Position numbers and translations under genes: made by a program. Positions 44,959-56,240 of a stretch of 64,000 nucleotides of DNA are shown here, one piece after another. Numbering within the stretch: the first letter of the stretch is position 1; each line of letters begins with the position of its first letter. The notes under the pieces were generated by a model, which saw nothing but the letters and a program-made list of their open reading frames with translations, did no database searches and was not told the DNA's origin. This DNA is from Astropecten irregularis (taxonomy: Eukaryota > Echinodermata > Asteroidea > Paxillosida > Astropectinidae): positions 19,048,983 through 19,112,982 of the forward strand of contig OZ020245.1 in the NCBI GenBank assembly GCA_963971285.1, in the 5' to 3' direction.

Positions 44959-47900
44959 GCCCACTGGGGCCGGGACCAGCCACCTCCCCCCCAGAAAGTG
45001 GCTGGTCCCACCCATTACCAAACAACAATAAGCATCAAAATCATATTGCTGTACTTAGTCCTCCTTGACAAGCCCATTATAAGGTAAAACATATGTGAGC
45101 TTGTCCTGCTGTTTGTTATCATCGAAGGCGGAAACACAACATAAAGTTTGTTGGCTTTCAGAGATGAAACAATTTAATCTCAGCCATCGTATTCATGGAC
45201 AAAAATATGGGTTAACTTTTGCCCAAGTTGAATGAAATGGCTTTGGTTTTTTTTTTTTTTTTTTTTCTTTGCAGAAGGACACAGAACTGCAAAGTGCAAG
45301 ACACAGTAGGATTTCTAGAACCAATATGATTATAATTATCAAGAAGTTTAGCACTTCAAGTTTTCCAGAACTTTTTGCTCATTGAGTTTTATCTCTGGTT
45401 TTTAACCCTGGGTCATGCGACAGTTGGGCAAAACAGAATGCTTAACTGATCTTACATACATGTAGATCACAAGTCAAACTGCAATAACAGTCTTGTAATT
45501 ATGTTATTTAACTGAAAGAAAGAGTTGAATGTGAATAAACGCCTTGAGGATAGACTCTCGGCAAGCAGTACCCTTGCGTGATATGTTTGGTGTTTTAGGG
45601 GGAGGAATAGATTAGACCTACTACACCAGTGGTGAGCATGCGCGCGTTGTTTTGCGCATGTGTACTCGTACGAGCACATGCGCTGTTGACTTGAAGACCG
45701 GTTCTCCATAGTCTCCCATTATTGCAATGAATCAGCCCTGAAACAGTTTCTATACATAGGCCTACACATACCCAATGTATTACTGATCGACCTTTTTTTT
45801 CATCAACTAGAACGGCATGAACCAAATGACTGAGTACATGGTGTCACGGAGCCACACCATCAGCCACAAACTTTAACAGAGAACTGAACATGGTGAATGG
45901 ATGTTTTCTATTAACAGCAAAGATTCCAAATGGAATTCAGATGTTTTAAACTGACAAACCAGCATTGCCCACTGTCACTTTAGACAACACCAAAAACTTA
46001 ATTATTTTAAAATCCTGTATGCCTCAATTTCAACACATATCGACAATAACAAGTGAAAAAGGACATCTGCCAGATGGTCAGATTATAAATTTAAACAGTA
46101 GGCACGTTCTCATACACCAAAAAAGCCTGACTATTTGGGTCGCGATTTGCAGCGCGACCCAAATAGTCACGCTTATTTGTGTGAGGACACATAATCGCGA
46201 CTATTAGTCCGATTTGGAGCCCACTCCAAATCGCACTAATAGTGCGTCTTTTTGCAATTATAGTCGCAATTATTTGCTGTGTGAACGGTGCACCAAAAAA
46301 TACCGGTCTTATATCCCATTATGCAAGGCTTCACGCTTCACTGCGTACGGGCAGTTTGATCGAAATTGTACCAGTACGATTTGGGTCGTGCTTTTTTGGC
46401 TGTGGGAACACAACAAAACGCACGACTATTTGGGTCACGATTTGGAGTGCGACCCAAATAGTCGCGCTTTTGGTGTGTGAGACCGTGCCTAATATAGTTA
46501 CACAGTTCTGTCCACCAAGATGGAAACTTGATTTGTATGATACATATGAACAATTCTTATAAAGTAAGGAAATCAGTTGTAGAGTTGGTTGCATACAACA
46601 AATATTTCTTTTTAAGTTATACAAATTAAGAAAATAAGTGCTCATGGTGGGATGGGGGAAAGATCCTGCTGGGATCAAAACTCAAGTAGAGGTCACAGAG
46701 GTCAAGTTATGTGTTACAAGAATCATGATCCTAGAATCATGATGAGATGTTTATAGCACAGTATTTGGAACTGTTAGGGATATACGTATATTTCAGGTTA
46801 TTTTTTAGTTGACACAGAATTTGAATAAGTTAAGGTTTCGTTGGGCCTATACAGAAACATTTTGACAACTTTTATTTGGTTAAAGGGTCCACATATTCTT
46901 TTAACCAGACCCACCAACCGTTGAATACTAATTTGAAACAATGATTTAGTTGCACCTTGTCATCATGAGTCCTTGTCATGAGGGTAATTGTCAAGTATAG
47001 AATGTTTTTATTCAAGTTCACATGATTTCTTTTAGGAGATTTACTTTTAACTATCCCCAACCTCTGGCAAAGGAAGAAAGCTCAGTGACAGTAAGATTCA
47101 CTGGAAATGATGGACGCACTCTTTGCTGACACAGAAATAAAACTCAGGTGTATCCAAGGAGGAACAGAGTTTATAAAATCAAAACCAATGATGCATCTGA
47201 ATTCCACAGACTTGCAGGTCATGCACTTATGAATACTGAATGTCCTCAGTATGTGTGAGGCAGTAACCCATGCCAGGGGGCTTCAGGGGTACTGATGCTT
47301 GCCACGGCATGCCCCTGGTCACTTCTTAAGAAAGAAGTGGCTTGTAGTTTAGCAGGATTAATTGTTCAATGATGGTGATGATTGAAGGCCACTATATCAA
47401 CAAATCTTTTCCTAAATTACAATTTAGGAGAGGGGGCATAGGTGGCAAGTGCGTTAGGCACTCGCCTCTCACCAATGTGGCCCGGGTTCGAATCCGGCCA
47501 GGGTTATTATGTGAGTAGAATTGTGCGTTGTTTCACTCCTAAGCTACGAGGGTTTTTCTCCAGGTGATCCGGTTATCCTCCCTCCACAAAAATCAAACAC
47601 TTTCGATCTCAGGCTGTACATAATAATGGGATCATAATGAGTTGATGTGGCTAGCAGCCAAGGGCGCCCATGAAAGCCTGCTACTCGATCACGTTGACTG
47701 GTCGCATCCTTCTCAATTCAGCACCCCAGCTGCTATTAAGGATGATTAGCCTCCCAAATTGGTTGTCACTGCTGTTACAGGGCCAGAGGTTGGGAATATT
47801 GCCACAATATAACTTCATAGGTACTTTGATTGAGAATCTTCTATAGGCACTTAATATTGACTTGCTCAAGTGAGTACTCATGCAAGGAAACTGTTTCACA

Positions 47901-48238
47901 TTTGGAAATTGATTTAGACATCTATTAATCACATCTTCATTGCTGTTAAAACGCTTGATATTAATCTAGGAAGATTCCACCATGAATATTCAAAGGTAAA
48001 TAACAAATTAGTAAAAACAAAGCCCGAAAACCAGAGAAAAATTGAGTCTGGTTTTTGCTATTTTCTCGTAACTTAGATGTCTGATTGAGCTCATATTTTC
48101 ACAGGTTGATAATTTCATCTACATATTGGATCAGACAAAGTGTGAGTGCTGTTCTATGATGTTTACCAATCATGTATTATACCTTTAAGGATCTGCAATC
48201 TGATTTATATTTGCTGTTGCATATCTGTCACAAATGGT
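44959..48238. repeat. Tandem unit 5 (3,280 bp)
   Basis: Slightly shorter: three bases fewer at TACCGGTCTTATATCC (46303), one base fewer before the SINE, and a loss of about 16 bases in the TTAA-type end near 48028 (GCCCGAAAACCAGAG). One G to A change gives TTTTTATTCAAG near 47006. Confidence 0.9.
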
Positions 48239-48853
48239 GCCCACTGGGGCCGGGACCAGCCACCTCCCCCCCAGAAAGTGGCTGGTCCCACCCATTACCA
48301 AACAACAATAAGCATCAAAATCATATTGCTGTACTTAGTCCTCCTTGACAAGCCCATTATAAGGTAAAACATATGTGAGCTTGTCCTGCTGTTTGTTATC
48401 ATCGAAGGCGGAAACACAACATAAAGTTTGTTGGCTTTCAGAGATGAAACAATTTAATCTCAGCCATCGTATTCATGGACAAAAATATGGGTTAACTTTT
48501 GCCCAAGTTGAATGCAATGGCTTTGGTTTTTTTTTTTTTTTTTTTTTTTTTTTGCAGAAGGACACAGTACTGCAAGACACAGTAGGATTTCTAGGATTTC
48601 TAGAACCAATATGATTATAATTATTAAGAAGTTTAGCACTTAAAGTTTTCCAGAGCTTTTTGCTAATTGAGTTTTATCTCTGGTTTTTAACCCTTGGTCA
48701 TGCGCCAGTTGGGCAAAACAGAATGCTTAACTGATCTTACATAGATCACAAGTCAAACTGCTTAACAGTCTTGTAATTATGTTATTTAACTGAAAGAAAG
48801 AGTTGAATGTGAATAAACGCCTTGAGGATAGACTCTCGGCAAGCAGTACCCTG
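48239..48853. repeat. Partial, more diverged sixth tandem unit
   Basis: Contains the hairpin, repeat B with a long T-run, and the next roughly 300 bp up to GCAAGCAGTACCCTGG. It has more substitutions than units 2-5 (for example a duplicated GGATTTCTA), so it is an older edge copy. It then switches to recombinase sequence. Confidence 0.85.
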
Positions 48854-48990
48854 GTTGATGATAGTTTGAAACACAAACTCTCTGTAACTCAGTCTTTAAA
48901 TCTGATGCATGTTTGCTGGTGCCCAACTGGGGCCAGGACCAGCCACCTCCCCCCAGAAAGTGGCTGGTCCCTCCCATTACAAAACAATAT
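48854..48990 (+). pseudogene. C-terminal remnant of the tyrosine recombinase
   Basis: Encodes VDDSLKHKLSVTQSLNL and the following CWCPTGARTSHLPPE, identical in layout to the ends of the copies at 30161 and 31196. It closes the tandem array on the right, so the array is framed by recombinase-element ends on both sides. Confidence 0.75.
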
Positions 48991-49010
48991 TAAGCATCAA
49001 AACCATAATG

Positions 49011-49310
49011 TACATGAGTTTAAAGGTATAATAAATGATTGGTAAAGGTCACAGAACAGCACTCACACTTTATCTGATCAAGAATGTACATGAAATAATA
49101 AACCTGTGAACATTTGAGTTCAATCGGACATCTGAGTCATGAGAAAATAGCGAAAGCCTGATTCAATCTTTTAAAATAAAAACCATAAAGAATGGGTTTG
49201 ATCTCAGCACAAGATCAAAAATAAAGATCAAAGATAAACAATTTTATCTCAGTCATCTTATTCATGAACAAAGATAAGATTTAACTTTTGCCCTAGATGG
49301 AAGAAATGCC
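49011..49310. repeat. TTAA-type MITE fragment and diverged repeat B
   Basis: GAGTTTAAAGGTATAATAAA and ATGATTGGTAAAGGTCACAG mark a TTAA-type end. ATTTTATCTCAGTCATCTTA and TTAACTTTTGCCC mark an old repeat B copy. Both are more diverged than the copies in the tandem units. Confidence 0.6.
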
Positions 49311-49670
49311 TGGCCTAAACGCGGTTAACATTGTTTAGCCCCAAAGGAATGTTGGAAAAGTTGACCAAAACAAAGAAGGGAAAATGGATTGATCCATGGT
49401 GTGATATCAACATTTGATTCAGGGCTTTTTATGGAAGTCGCCCAATTCAAGGCCCCAGACGGCTACTCAAAAGAAGAACCAGGAGCATAATATACCAGGT
49501 AATAGGAGGATGAAAGATGAGTGTTTATGTTGAGTTTCAACTGAGACAAGTCAGTTTGCCCAAAGACTAACAAGTTTAGAATTTTTCTTTTTGTTTTAAA
49601 CAGAAATGTACTACCATAATACCAAACAATGGAATTGTTTTGCAAGCCTTAAGTGCCATACAGAGAAGCA
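49311..49670. other. Intergenic, nothing recognised
   Basis: No coding or RNA feature was recognised. The minus-strand frame at 49463-49645 is not a known protein. Confidence 0.35.
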
Positions 49671-49679
49671 TATAAAAAG

Positions 49680-49800
49680 TAATCTTTTGTCTGATTCATG
49701 TCTGCTGTTGCAGGTCTTTCATCACAAATGATGGCCAGTAGGACCAGGACTGCCTCCCCCAAGAAAGCAGTTGGTCCCACCCATTAGCAAACAAGCATCT
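49680..49800. repeat. Old copy of the unit-start hairpin segment
   Basis: CATGTCTGCTGTTGCAGG and ATCACAAATGATGGCC correspond to the sequence before the hairpin in the tandem units. The hairpin itself is GGACCAGGACTGC (49741-49753) with GCAGTTGGTCC (49767-49777), pairing 6 + 5 bp around a GG bulge. A still older copy lies at 50330-50440. Confidence 0.7.
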
Positions 49801-49809
49801 ATAGGCATG

Positions 49810-50329
49810 AAAATGATGTTTTGTTCTCAAGACCAAAAATTTACTATTTAACAATAATGCTTGCTCAATCTGATGTATCTATAGCACTGTGTTTTCTTCC
49901 ATATTAAAAACTGAACAATAAAAAGCCAACACCCAAATTAACTTTTTAGGTGAAATTGAAATAATGCTATTCATGGTGAAAGTAGCAAGTTCAGTAGTAG
50001 TTTTGTGGAAGCACCATATGATCATGGGCAATAATGATTTCTTGTCTCTGTGAGCAAGTTCTGGAAAAAAACCAGTAGGATTTATAATTGTGGTTAAGTC
50101 TAGATGTGGTCAGTTTAACTCTCTACCCAAAAGGGCTGAATGATAATTGTTAACACAAAATTGATGCATTATGAGGATGTTGAAAAACATACGGTAGGCC
50201 CCTAAATATCAACAAATCAGAAGAGTAACCATTATTGTTTTTTTGCAATGTCAAATTAACTTCCATTAAAAAACCCTGAATCAAATATCTTTTCATATCC
50301 TTTCATTCTAAATTCCACTTATAATCCTT
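49810..50329. other. Non-coding sequence between old repeat copies
   Basis: AT-rich, probably decayed repeat-unit sequence, but I could not align it confidently to the tandem units. Confidence 0.35.
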
Positions 50330-50440
50330 TATCTGTTGTTGCATGTTTATCACCAAAGGTTACCATGAACTGTAACCACTGCCCCCCTCCCCCAAGTAGA
50401 TGGTCCCACCCACTAGCCAAAAACCACAGCCATACAAATG
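50330..50440. repeat. Second old copy of the hairpin segment
   Basis: CTGTTGTTGCATGTTTATCA and CCCCCTCCCCCAAG with GATGGTCCCACCCACTAGCC match the hairpin region of the 3.3-kb units. The stem is largely lost. Confidence 0.55.
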
Positions 50441-50553
50441 GATAATATTATATTTCAAAGTTAGGCTTGCCCTACCTGAGATACATGTATCTATAATACT
50501 ATGTTCTCCATGCTTTTCAGTGCCCCTGACGTATAAAAAGCAACAAAACTACA

Positions 50554-50634
50554 GGTGTGCTCAGGCAGGATTTGAACCTGCGACCTACTGCATTCCGGTG
50601 CAGACGTCATACCAGCTAGACCACAAAGTACACC
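50554..50634 (-). tRNA. tRNA-like sequence, probably pseudogene or SINE head
   Basis: On the minus strand: A-box region TGGTCTAGCTGGTATGA, a T arm GCAGG-TTCAAAT-CCTGC that pairs perfectly, and ends GGTGT / ACACC that pair. The anticodon arm CTGCA-CCGGAA-TGCAG has a six-base loop and the total is 81 bases, longer than a standard tRNA of this class. CGG placement hints at proline, but the odd loop argues for a pseudogene or a SINE head. Confidence 0.5.
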
Positions 50635-50639
50635 ATAAT

Positions 50640-51150
50640 TAGTTGGGTTTTTTTCCAGAGACACTAAAACCGTGGAGAATAAGTATTAAGAATGTATCAA
50701 GAAAGGCATCCTTCACATTAAAATTCAAAGAATTAAAGCTTTTGAGCATTTTGTTTGCTTGATCATTGATCATTACATATTATATAACACCTTAGTAGAT
50801 CCTTGTCATTTGATTGGAGGATTGTATGTCACGTGATATTTGATAAATAGACCAATTCATGGCTTACTTCACAACAGTTGAAATTTGTACCATCCACCGT
50901 GCCATCCGATTTGTACCATTGCACGCCAGGGACTCTAATACGTGATTGGTCAAGCTGCGTTCCATTTATTTGTCACTGCGTGCGCGCGTACGCGTTGGTG
51001 TGCAACTCGCGTTACTGTAATAAGAGCATAGTTTGCCAAGATTTTAAGCTTTTTTTGTCTCGCTAACTCTTAAAATGTTATCCTCCAAACAAAATCAAAC
51101 GACAAAGATCTACTTAGATGTTATATAAAACAAATAATGAATGTTTCACA
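50640..51150. other. Intergenic, nothing recognised
   Basis: A short CG-rich patch (GTGCGCGCGTACGCG near 50980) is the only notable composition. No gene. Confidence 0.35.
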
Positions 51151-51156
51151 TTCGTA

Positions 51157-51269
51157 GAATGGAAAAAATAATTTCATTCGGTGACAGATGGACTGTTCCA
51201 TTCCACTCGGCTTCGCCTCGTGAAATGGAACAGTCCATCTGTCATCTCATGAAATTATTTTTACCATTC
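51157..51269. mobile_element. Fold-back element, arms about 50 bp
   Basis: GAATGGAAAAAATAATTTCAT pairs with ATGAAATTATTTTTACCATTC, and TGACAGATGGACTGTTCCAT pairs with ATGGAACAGTCCATCTGTCA. The loop is CACTCGGCTTCGCCTCGTG, similar to the loop of the hairpin at 9829-9887. Confidence 0.85.
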
Positions 51270-51417
51270 CACTCAAAAACATTCAATATTTGTATATTAT
51301 TCTTCCCAAGTTTCCCAACTTAATAAAAGGTTCAAGCACAAGGGACGGTAAGCTTAGAGAATAATAATCATGAAATGGTAACAATCAATATTGAAAATTA
51401 TTAGTAATTTGTAGTAG

Positions 51418-51640
51418 TGGGTCCTCTTTCACAAGCACATTATGTAGTAAAACATAAGTAGTAGCTTTTCCTGTTGGTTGTTGAATGATTGTTATTCATC
51501 GAAGGTGGAAATACAACATAAGATTGTAAGCTTTCAGAGATGAAACAATTTTATATAGTTTAACTTTTGCTATAGATAAATGAAATGGCTTTGGTTTTTG
51601 TGGTTTCTTTTGTGGTTTTTGTATACTCAAGTAGTAAATT
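51418..51640 (+). repeat. Diverged repeat B
   Basis: GGGTCCTCTTTCACAAGCAC, CATCGAAGGTGGAAATACAA, TTTCAGAGATGAAACAATTT and AAATGAAATGGCTTTGG align with repeat B elsewhere, but with many substitutions and a lost middle part. Confidence 0.7.
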
Positions 51641-51863
51641 GCAGCATATCACTTTGCAATAGTAAAACATGTAACGGTACTTTTATCAAATGGAGAACAC
51701 AGTACTACAAAGTACAAAATACTAAATTGTATATACTATACGGTACATAGCAAGGCACAGCACTGGCCACTGTTAGGGTTTTTAACATAAAGCCATGAGG
51801 AATTTACAAGAAAAAACACCTGTGTGTGAAGAAATTGAGGCATACAGGACTTTGCACTTATTA

Positions 51864-52246
51864 TTAAAGGGATTGCATACGTTTGGTAATTTGAGCCTAC
51901 TGTTTGTTTCAAACCAATATAATTGTATATATATACCATAAAACTAACCTGTGAAAGTTTCAATTCAAAAGGTGGTAGCGTTTTTGAGATTTTGGCGACA
52001 AACTAGAGCGGTTATTTCACGCCAGAGAACAGTTAGTCAATAGCTGAGAAGCGTTACGGCCATAACGCTTCTCAGATTCATAATTTTTGGAGATAAAAAG
52101 TGACATATTTTTCCATAAACGCGGTACTTCGAATTGAACGTTTCTAAATATGCATTATACTATCCAAAGCAGCTGTACTTCTCACCAATAAGTTTTTATT
52201 GCCATAAATTTTCAGAGTCATTACCAAACGTATGCAATGCCTTTAA
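51864..52246. mobile_element. TTAA-flanked MITE, second subfamily
   Basis: TTAA at 51864-51867 and 52243-52246. Ends TTAAAGGGATTGCATACG and CGTATGCAATGCCTTTAA are inverted, followed by GGTAAT / ATTACC. The centre is a perfect hairpin (CTGAGAAGCGTTA with TAACGCTTCTCAG). The layout matches the 13610 and 16737 elements, but the sequence differs. Confidence 0.82.
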
Positions 52247-52449
52247 GTTTAGGTTTGAGTATCAGAGGTGTAACATGCATACTTTAAAAGCAAGGTATAG
52301 CTTGAAAATGAAGCAAGAGGCAATGCTGATTCCCTTCGTTAAAATGTTATTTACTCGATGTACGGTTCATAAACCACAACTGCAAAATCACATTCAACAT
52401 GTTCAGGCACTGCATAGATTCATCCAGGCATCCTACATGTATCCTACAT

Positions 52450-53250
52450 ATAATCGTGCTGGGGCTATACGGTGTAGAGGCATGTCCCCCGGTTGGTGGA
52501 TAGGGGAGCCCTCCCACTGGAGGATTGTATCAAATAATATGGAGTATGGTGCCGCGGACCAACATAGCCTATGAGAAGGAAATCTCTGATTTCAAAACCT
52601 AGGCAGACGACGCTTGAGAGCCTTGGCAGGCTGTCCTATCTAAGAGAAGGAAAACTCCAAATAAGAAACCCAGACCTTCAGAGAAGGTTGGGCGTGAGGT
52701 TAGCTTCCTCACCAAGGTAAAACGATTACCTAAGAAATTCCAGTCCTGGGAGAGGAAGGTCCTGCACCTGCAGGAAGTATGATGCACTGGGGCCAAAGCC
52801 GAAATGGAGCTTCAGTGCCGACAGCCCTTCTGTCGACCAGGGCGAACACTATCATCGGTGCATGGAACATCAAGACCATGTATAAGGCAGGGTAGGCAGC
52901 GCAAGTGTCAGCAGAGATGCGCAGTATACATCACCCTGCTTGGACTGAGTGAGACGAGATGGCTGCAAGCAGGTCAAACAAGACTTGCTACAGGAGAACT
53001 CTTGTTATACTCAGGACACGAAGACGAGAATGCAGCGCATAGAGAAGGCATACATGTAGCAATCATGCTTTCAAGTACAGCACAGAAAGCCCTTATTGGA
53101 TGGGAAGCACATGGCCCAAGAATGATTACTGCAAGCTTCAGGACCAATAAGAAAAACATAAGAATAAATTTGATTCAGTGCTACGCACCTACAAATGAAC
53201 ATGAAGAAAAACCCAAAGACCAACTCTACAATAGATTACAAGCACACTAC
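52450..53250 (+). pseudogene. Non-LTR retrotransposon 5' region and endonuclease domain, broken
   Basis: Shows an apurinic-type endonuclease (EEP fold): IIGAWNIKTMYKAG at 52851-52892, then TAG at 52893, then after a frameshift LLGLSETRWLQAGQ with the metal-binding Glu of SETRW, and LIQCYAPTNEHEE. Upstream sequence to about 52450 looks like the element's leader. The reverse transcriptase is absent: after DQLYNRLQ the sequence jumps to a C-terminal tail motif that is tandemly repeated (53240-53697). Dead element; clade not assigned. Confidence 0.8.
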
Positions 53251-53697
53251 GGAAACCAACATCCAACATCACCCGCCAGGCCCTGACCTGAGATCAGGAG
53301 GAGGAGATGGGGTTGGATCGGCCACACACTACAGAAACCAACATCCAACATCACCCGCCAGGCCCTGACCTGAGATCAGAAGGAGGAGATGGGGTTGGAT
53401 CAGCCACACACTACGGAAACCAACATCCAACATCACCCACCAGGCCCTGACCTGAGATCAGGAGGAGATGATGGGGTTGGATCGGCCACACACTACGGAA
53501 ACCAACATCCAACATCACCCACCAGGCCCTGACCTGAGATCAGGAGGAGGAGATGGGGTTGGATCGGCCACACACTACGGAAACCAACATCCAACATCAC
53601 CCGCCAGGCCCTGACCTGAGATCAGGAGGAGGAGATGGGGTTGGATCGGCCACACACTACGGAAACCAACATCCAACATCACCCGCCAGGCCCTGAT
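53240..53697 (+). repeat. 82-bp minisatellite made from a LINE C-terminal tail, 6 copies
   Basis: Copies of GAAACCAACATCCAACATCA start at 53252, 53334, 53416, 53498, 53580 and 53662, exactly 82 apart. One frame of the unit reads [18 protein letters not shown] then ITRQALT and a stop, a tail typical of non-LTR retrotransposon reverse-transcriptase ORFs. 82 is not a multiple of three, so no frame passes through the array. Confidence 0.9.
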
Positions 53698-55560
53698 ACA
53701 TGAAACAATAGTTAAAAACAATTCTCCTTTATTCCTGCATTAAGATCATATCAATCATCTTGGCCCTAATTGTTGGAAATTCTGTTTTGAAACAACAACA
53801 AACACCCAATAGGAAGCCTATGGTGCCCCATTTCAGGATCTTAAAGTTGTCAGTTTTCTGGGAAAGGTGGGAATGGAACAGGAATAAAATCTGCAGTTAC
53901 ATACTTTACACACCCATTTAAGAGTGTCTATCCTGTGAAGTGTTCCATTCATTAATCTTTGCTGGGTAATGGTTAAAGGGCAGGGAACAGGTACATCAGC
54001 AGAAATGATGTCTCCACTTAATTGTGCATGCACATGTGTGCATAAATATACTTGCACACCTAGAAGCCAGATGTATGTGGCAGGAAGGAAATTGAATCCA
54101 GCTATCCAGAACTAAATTAGAACATGTCTAAGTTCAATGTACATGAATACATGATAAATATACTGTAGATGCATGTGATTTTCAAGAATTTACTGAACAT
54201 TGTTATTGTTCTACGGTGCATGGGTTCATTGCTACAAGTTCAAGAATGAGCCAATTAATAAGTACATTTGATGGCTACATCATAGGGTTCCTCAACCTAA
54301 ACTCAGCCCATGTGTTATTTCTATTAAGACCAAGCCCACTGTATTTGGTAAATCAAGGGGGAGCAATCTGTCACAGCAGATAAGTAAATGAAGAATGATT
54401 GCCAATGAATAAAGATTTGAATGGGTAAATGACTGTTTGTCAATACAGATGTGGACCTTTCCTATGGCAGGAGGTGGAACAAGAATACAATCCACCTTAT
54501 CTTTTTCTTATCTCCAGTATGCATTAATTAATTTATGACATAATGCAGCAAACCTATCCAGTCATTCTTAAATCAACAGTTTAACAAGGAGAAAGGATAT
54601 TCACTGCTTGGACATGTTGGAAGGGGGACTGCCTCCAAAGTATTTCAATAATTTTCCTGTATATATGGAGCCCAATGCTTCATACATAGACAGTTTATAC
54701 TGGATACAAAAAATGATTGAATAATATTTGAAATTGACTTGCCAACCTCTTGAATGCCCAAAATATGAATGTGTCCACATTAACCTGAGCATGGTTTCCC
54801 TGTTGGTATCAGTTTTCAAGGGTGATAATAAATATTAAATCTACTTTGCTTTTACAATGTTCATCTCTAGGAAAAAAGGATAATAACCAAATCACCATGT
54901 TTCTTTCAGTAGGGATTTAGAAAATTATGACGATGCCAGATTAAAAAATGGTCTTGTATGTCTTACCGAAGTCTCTTCAAAAAGAAATTTTGAAATATCT
55001 TCTTTTATCATTTTGTAGACACTGTTAGAGAACTGAGAAACTGGTTTTATCATAATAGGACTGAAATATAAAGCATTATAAAGGTCATGTCACATAATAT
55101 AGGTGTCAAAATGAAGTCAGCATCCCATGTTTAAGATCACATCCTGGCCATCACAAATTACAATGTATATATTGAATTACTGATAATTAGTCTTTTAATC
55201 GGTTTGGATTAATGCTGTTACATGTATTGTATCTCAGATCTGCATTTAGAATTATTGATGATGTCATAATTATTTCATCTCCAATTTGGATCAATTACTG
55301 ATTTGGGTCAGAAAAAGTGTACACATCATGCCCACCACGTTTCATAAGCAACTAACAATGTTGATGATTCCATTATTTCAGATTTTGATTTAGTGTAGAT
55401 ACATCAAACCCAATTATGTATGGTAAATGGAAGGTATTGACATAAAAATCAGCCTATTGATGACGTCATGACAACTAAAGTGCACTGTTAAGTGCCCATG
55501 AGAAAATTGTACCAAAGACAATTCACCCCCTCCCCACCTGAAAAAAACCCACAAATTACA
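53698..55560. other. Intergenic, nothing recognised
   Basis: No coding, RNA or strong repeat signal. Open frames at 53833-54057, 54292-54495 and 54601-54819 (minus) have no recognisable product. Confidence 0.4.
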
Positions 55561-56240
55561 AATACATGCAAATAGACAAATATACAGGTACTATACAATA
55601 CACAATCATGTAAGCACATCAATTACATTGAAATGTACATACATGATACATGTATGTCCAAATTTACAATATGTACAAATTAAATTAATGTACAAATGGA
55701 AAAAAAATGTACTAATATGTACAAATGTACAAAGTAAATAAAAATAATAAATAGGCCTATTCAAAATAAATTAAAAAGCAATAAACTAAAAAGAAAAAAT
55801 TAAAAACAAATAGATTAAAAATAAATAATCTAAAAAAAATATAAGCTAAAACCAAAATACATTAAAAAGAAATAAACTAAAAGAGAATAAGCTAAAAACA
55901 AAAAAATTAAAAAGAAATAAATTAAAAATGAATAAGCTAAAAACAAAATAAATTAAAAAGAAATAAACTAAAAGAGAATAAGCTAAAAACAAAAAATTTA
56001 AAAACAAATAAATTAAAATCAATAATCTAAAAACAAAAAAGCTAAAACAAAAATAAATTAAAAAGAAATAAACTAAAAGAGAATAAGCTAAAAACAAAAA
56101 AATTAAAAACAAATAAATTAAAAATGAATAAGCTAAAAACAAAAAAAATTTAAACCAAATAAATTAAAAATGAATAACCTAAAAATCAAATAAATTAAAA
56201 ATGAATAACCTAAAAATCAAAAAAATTAAAAATACACGGG
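55561..56240. repeat. AT-rich low-complexity DNA
   Basis: First ATGTACAAAT-type words (55600-55740), then about 500 bp of degenerate repeats of AAATAAATTAAAAA, AAGAAATAAACTAAAAG and GAATAAGCTAAAAAC. The 98-residue minus-strand frame here is an artefact of composition. Confidence 0.9.

Noticed and set aside
32286..47932. Sets of 60-116-residue frames repeated in each 3.3-kb unit
   Set aside because: They fall across the MITE, SINE and repeat B on both strands, match no family, and their presence in every unit reflects DNA identity only.
50554..50634. Intact tRNA-Pro gene
   Set aside because: The anticodon loop is six bases and the total is 81 bases, so a pseudogene or SINE head is more likely; kept only as tRNA-like.
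52974..53159. Minus-strand frame in the LINE region
   Set aside because: Antisense of the endonuclease domain, which is clearly on the plus strand.
55846..56142. 98-residue Phe/Leu-rich frame
   Set aside because: Translation of low-complexity AAATAAATTAAAAA-type DNA.
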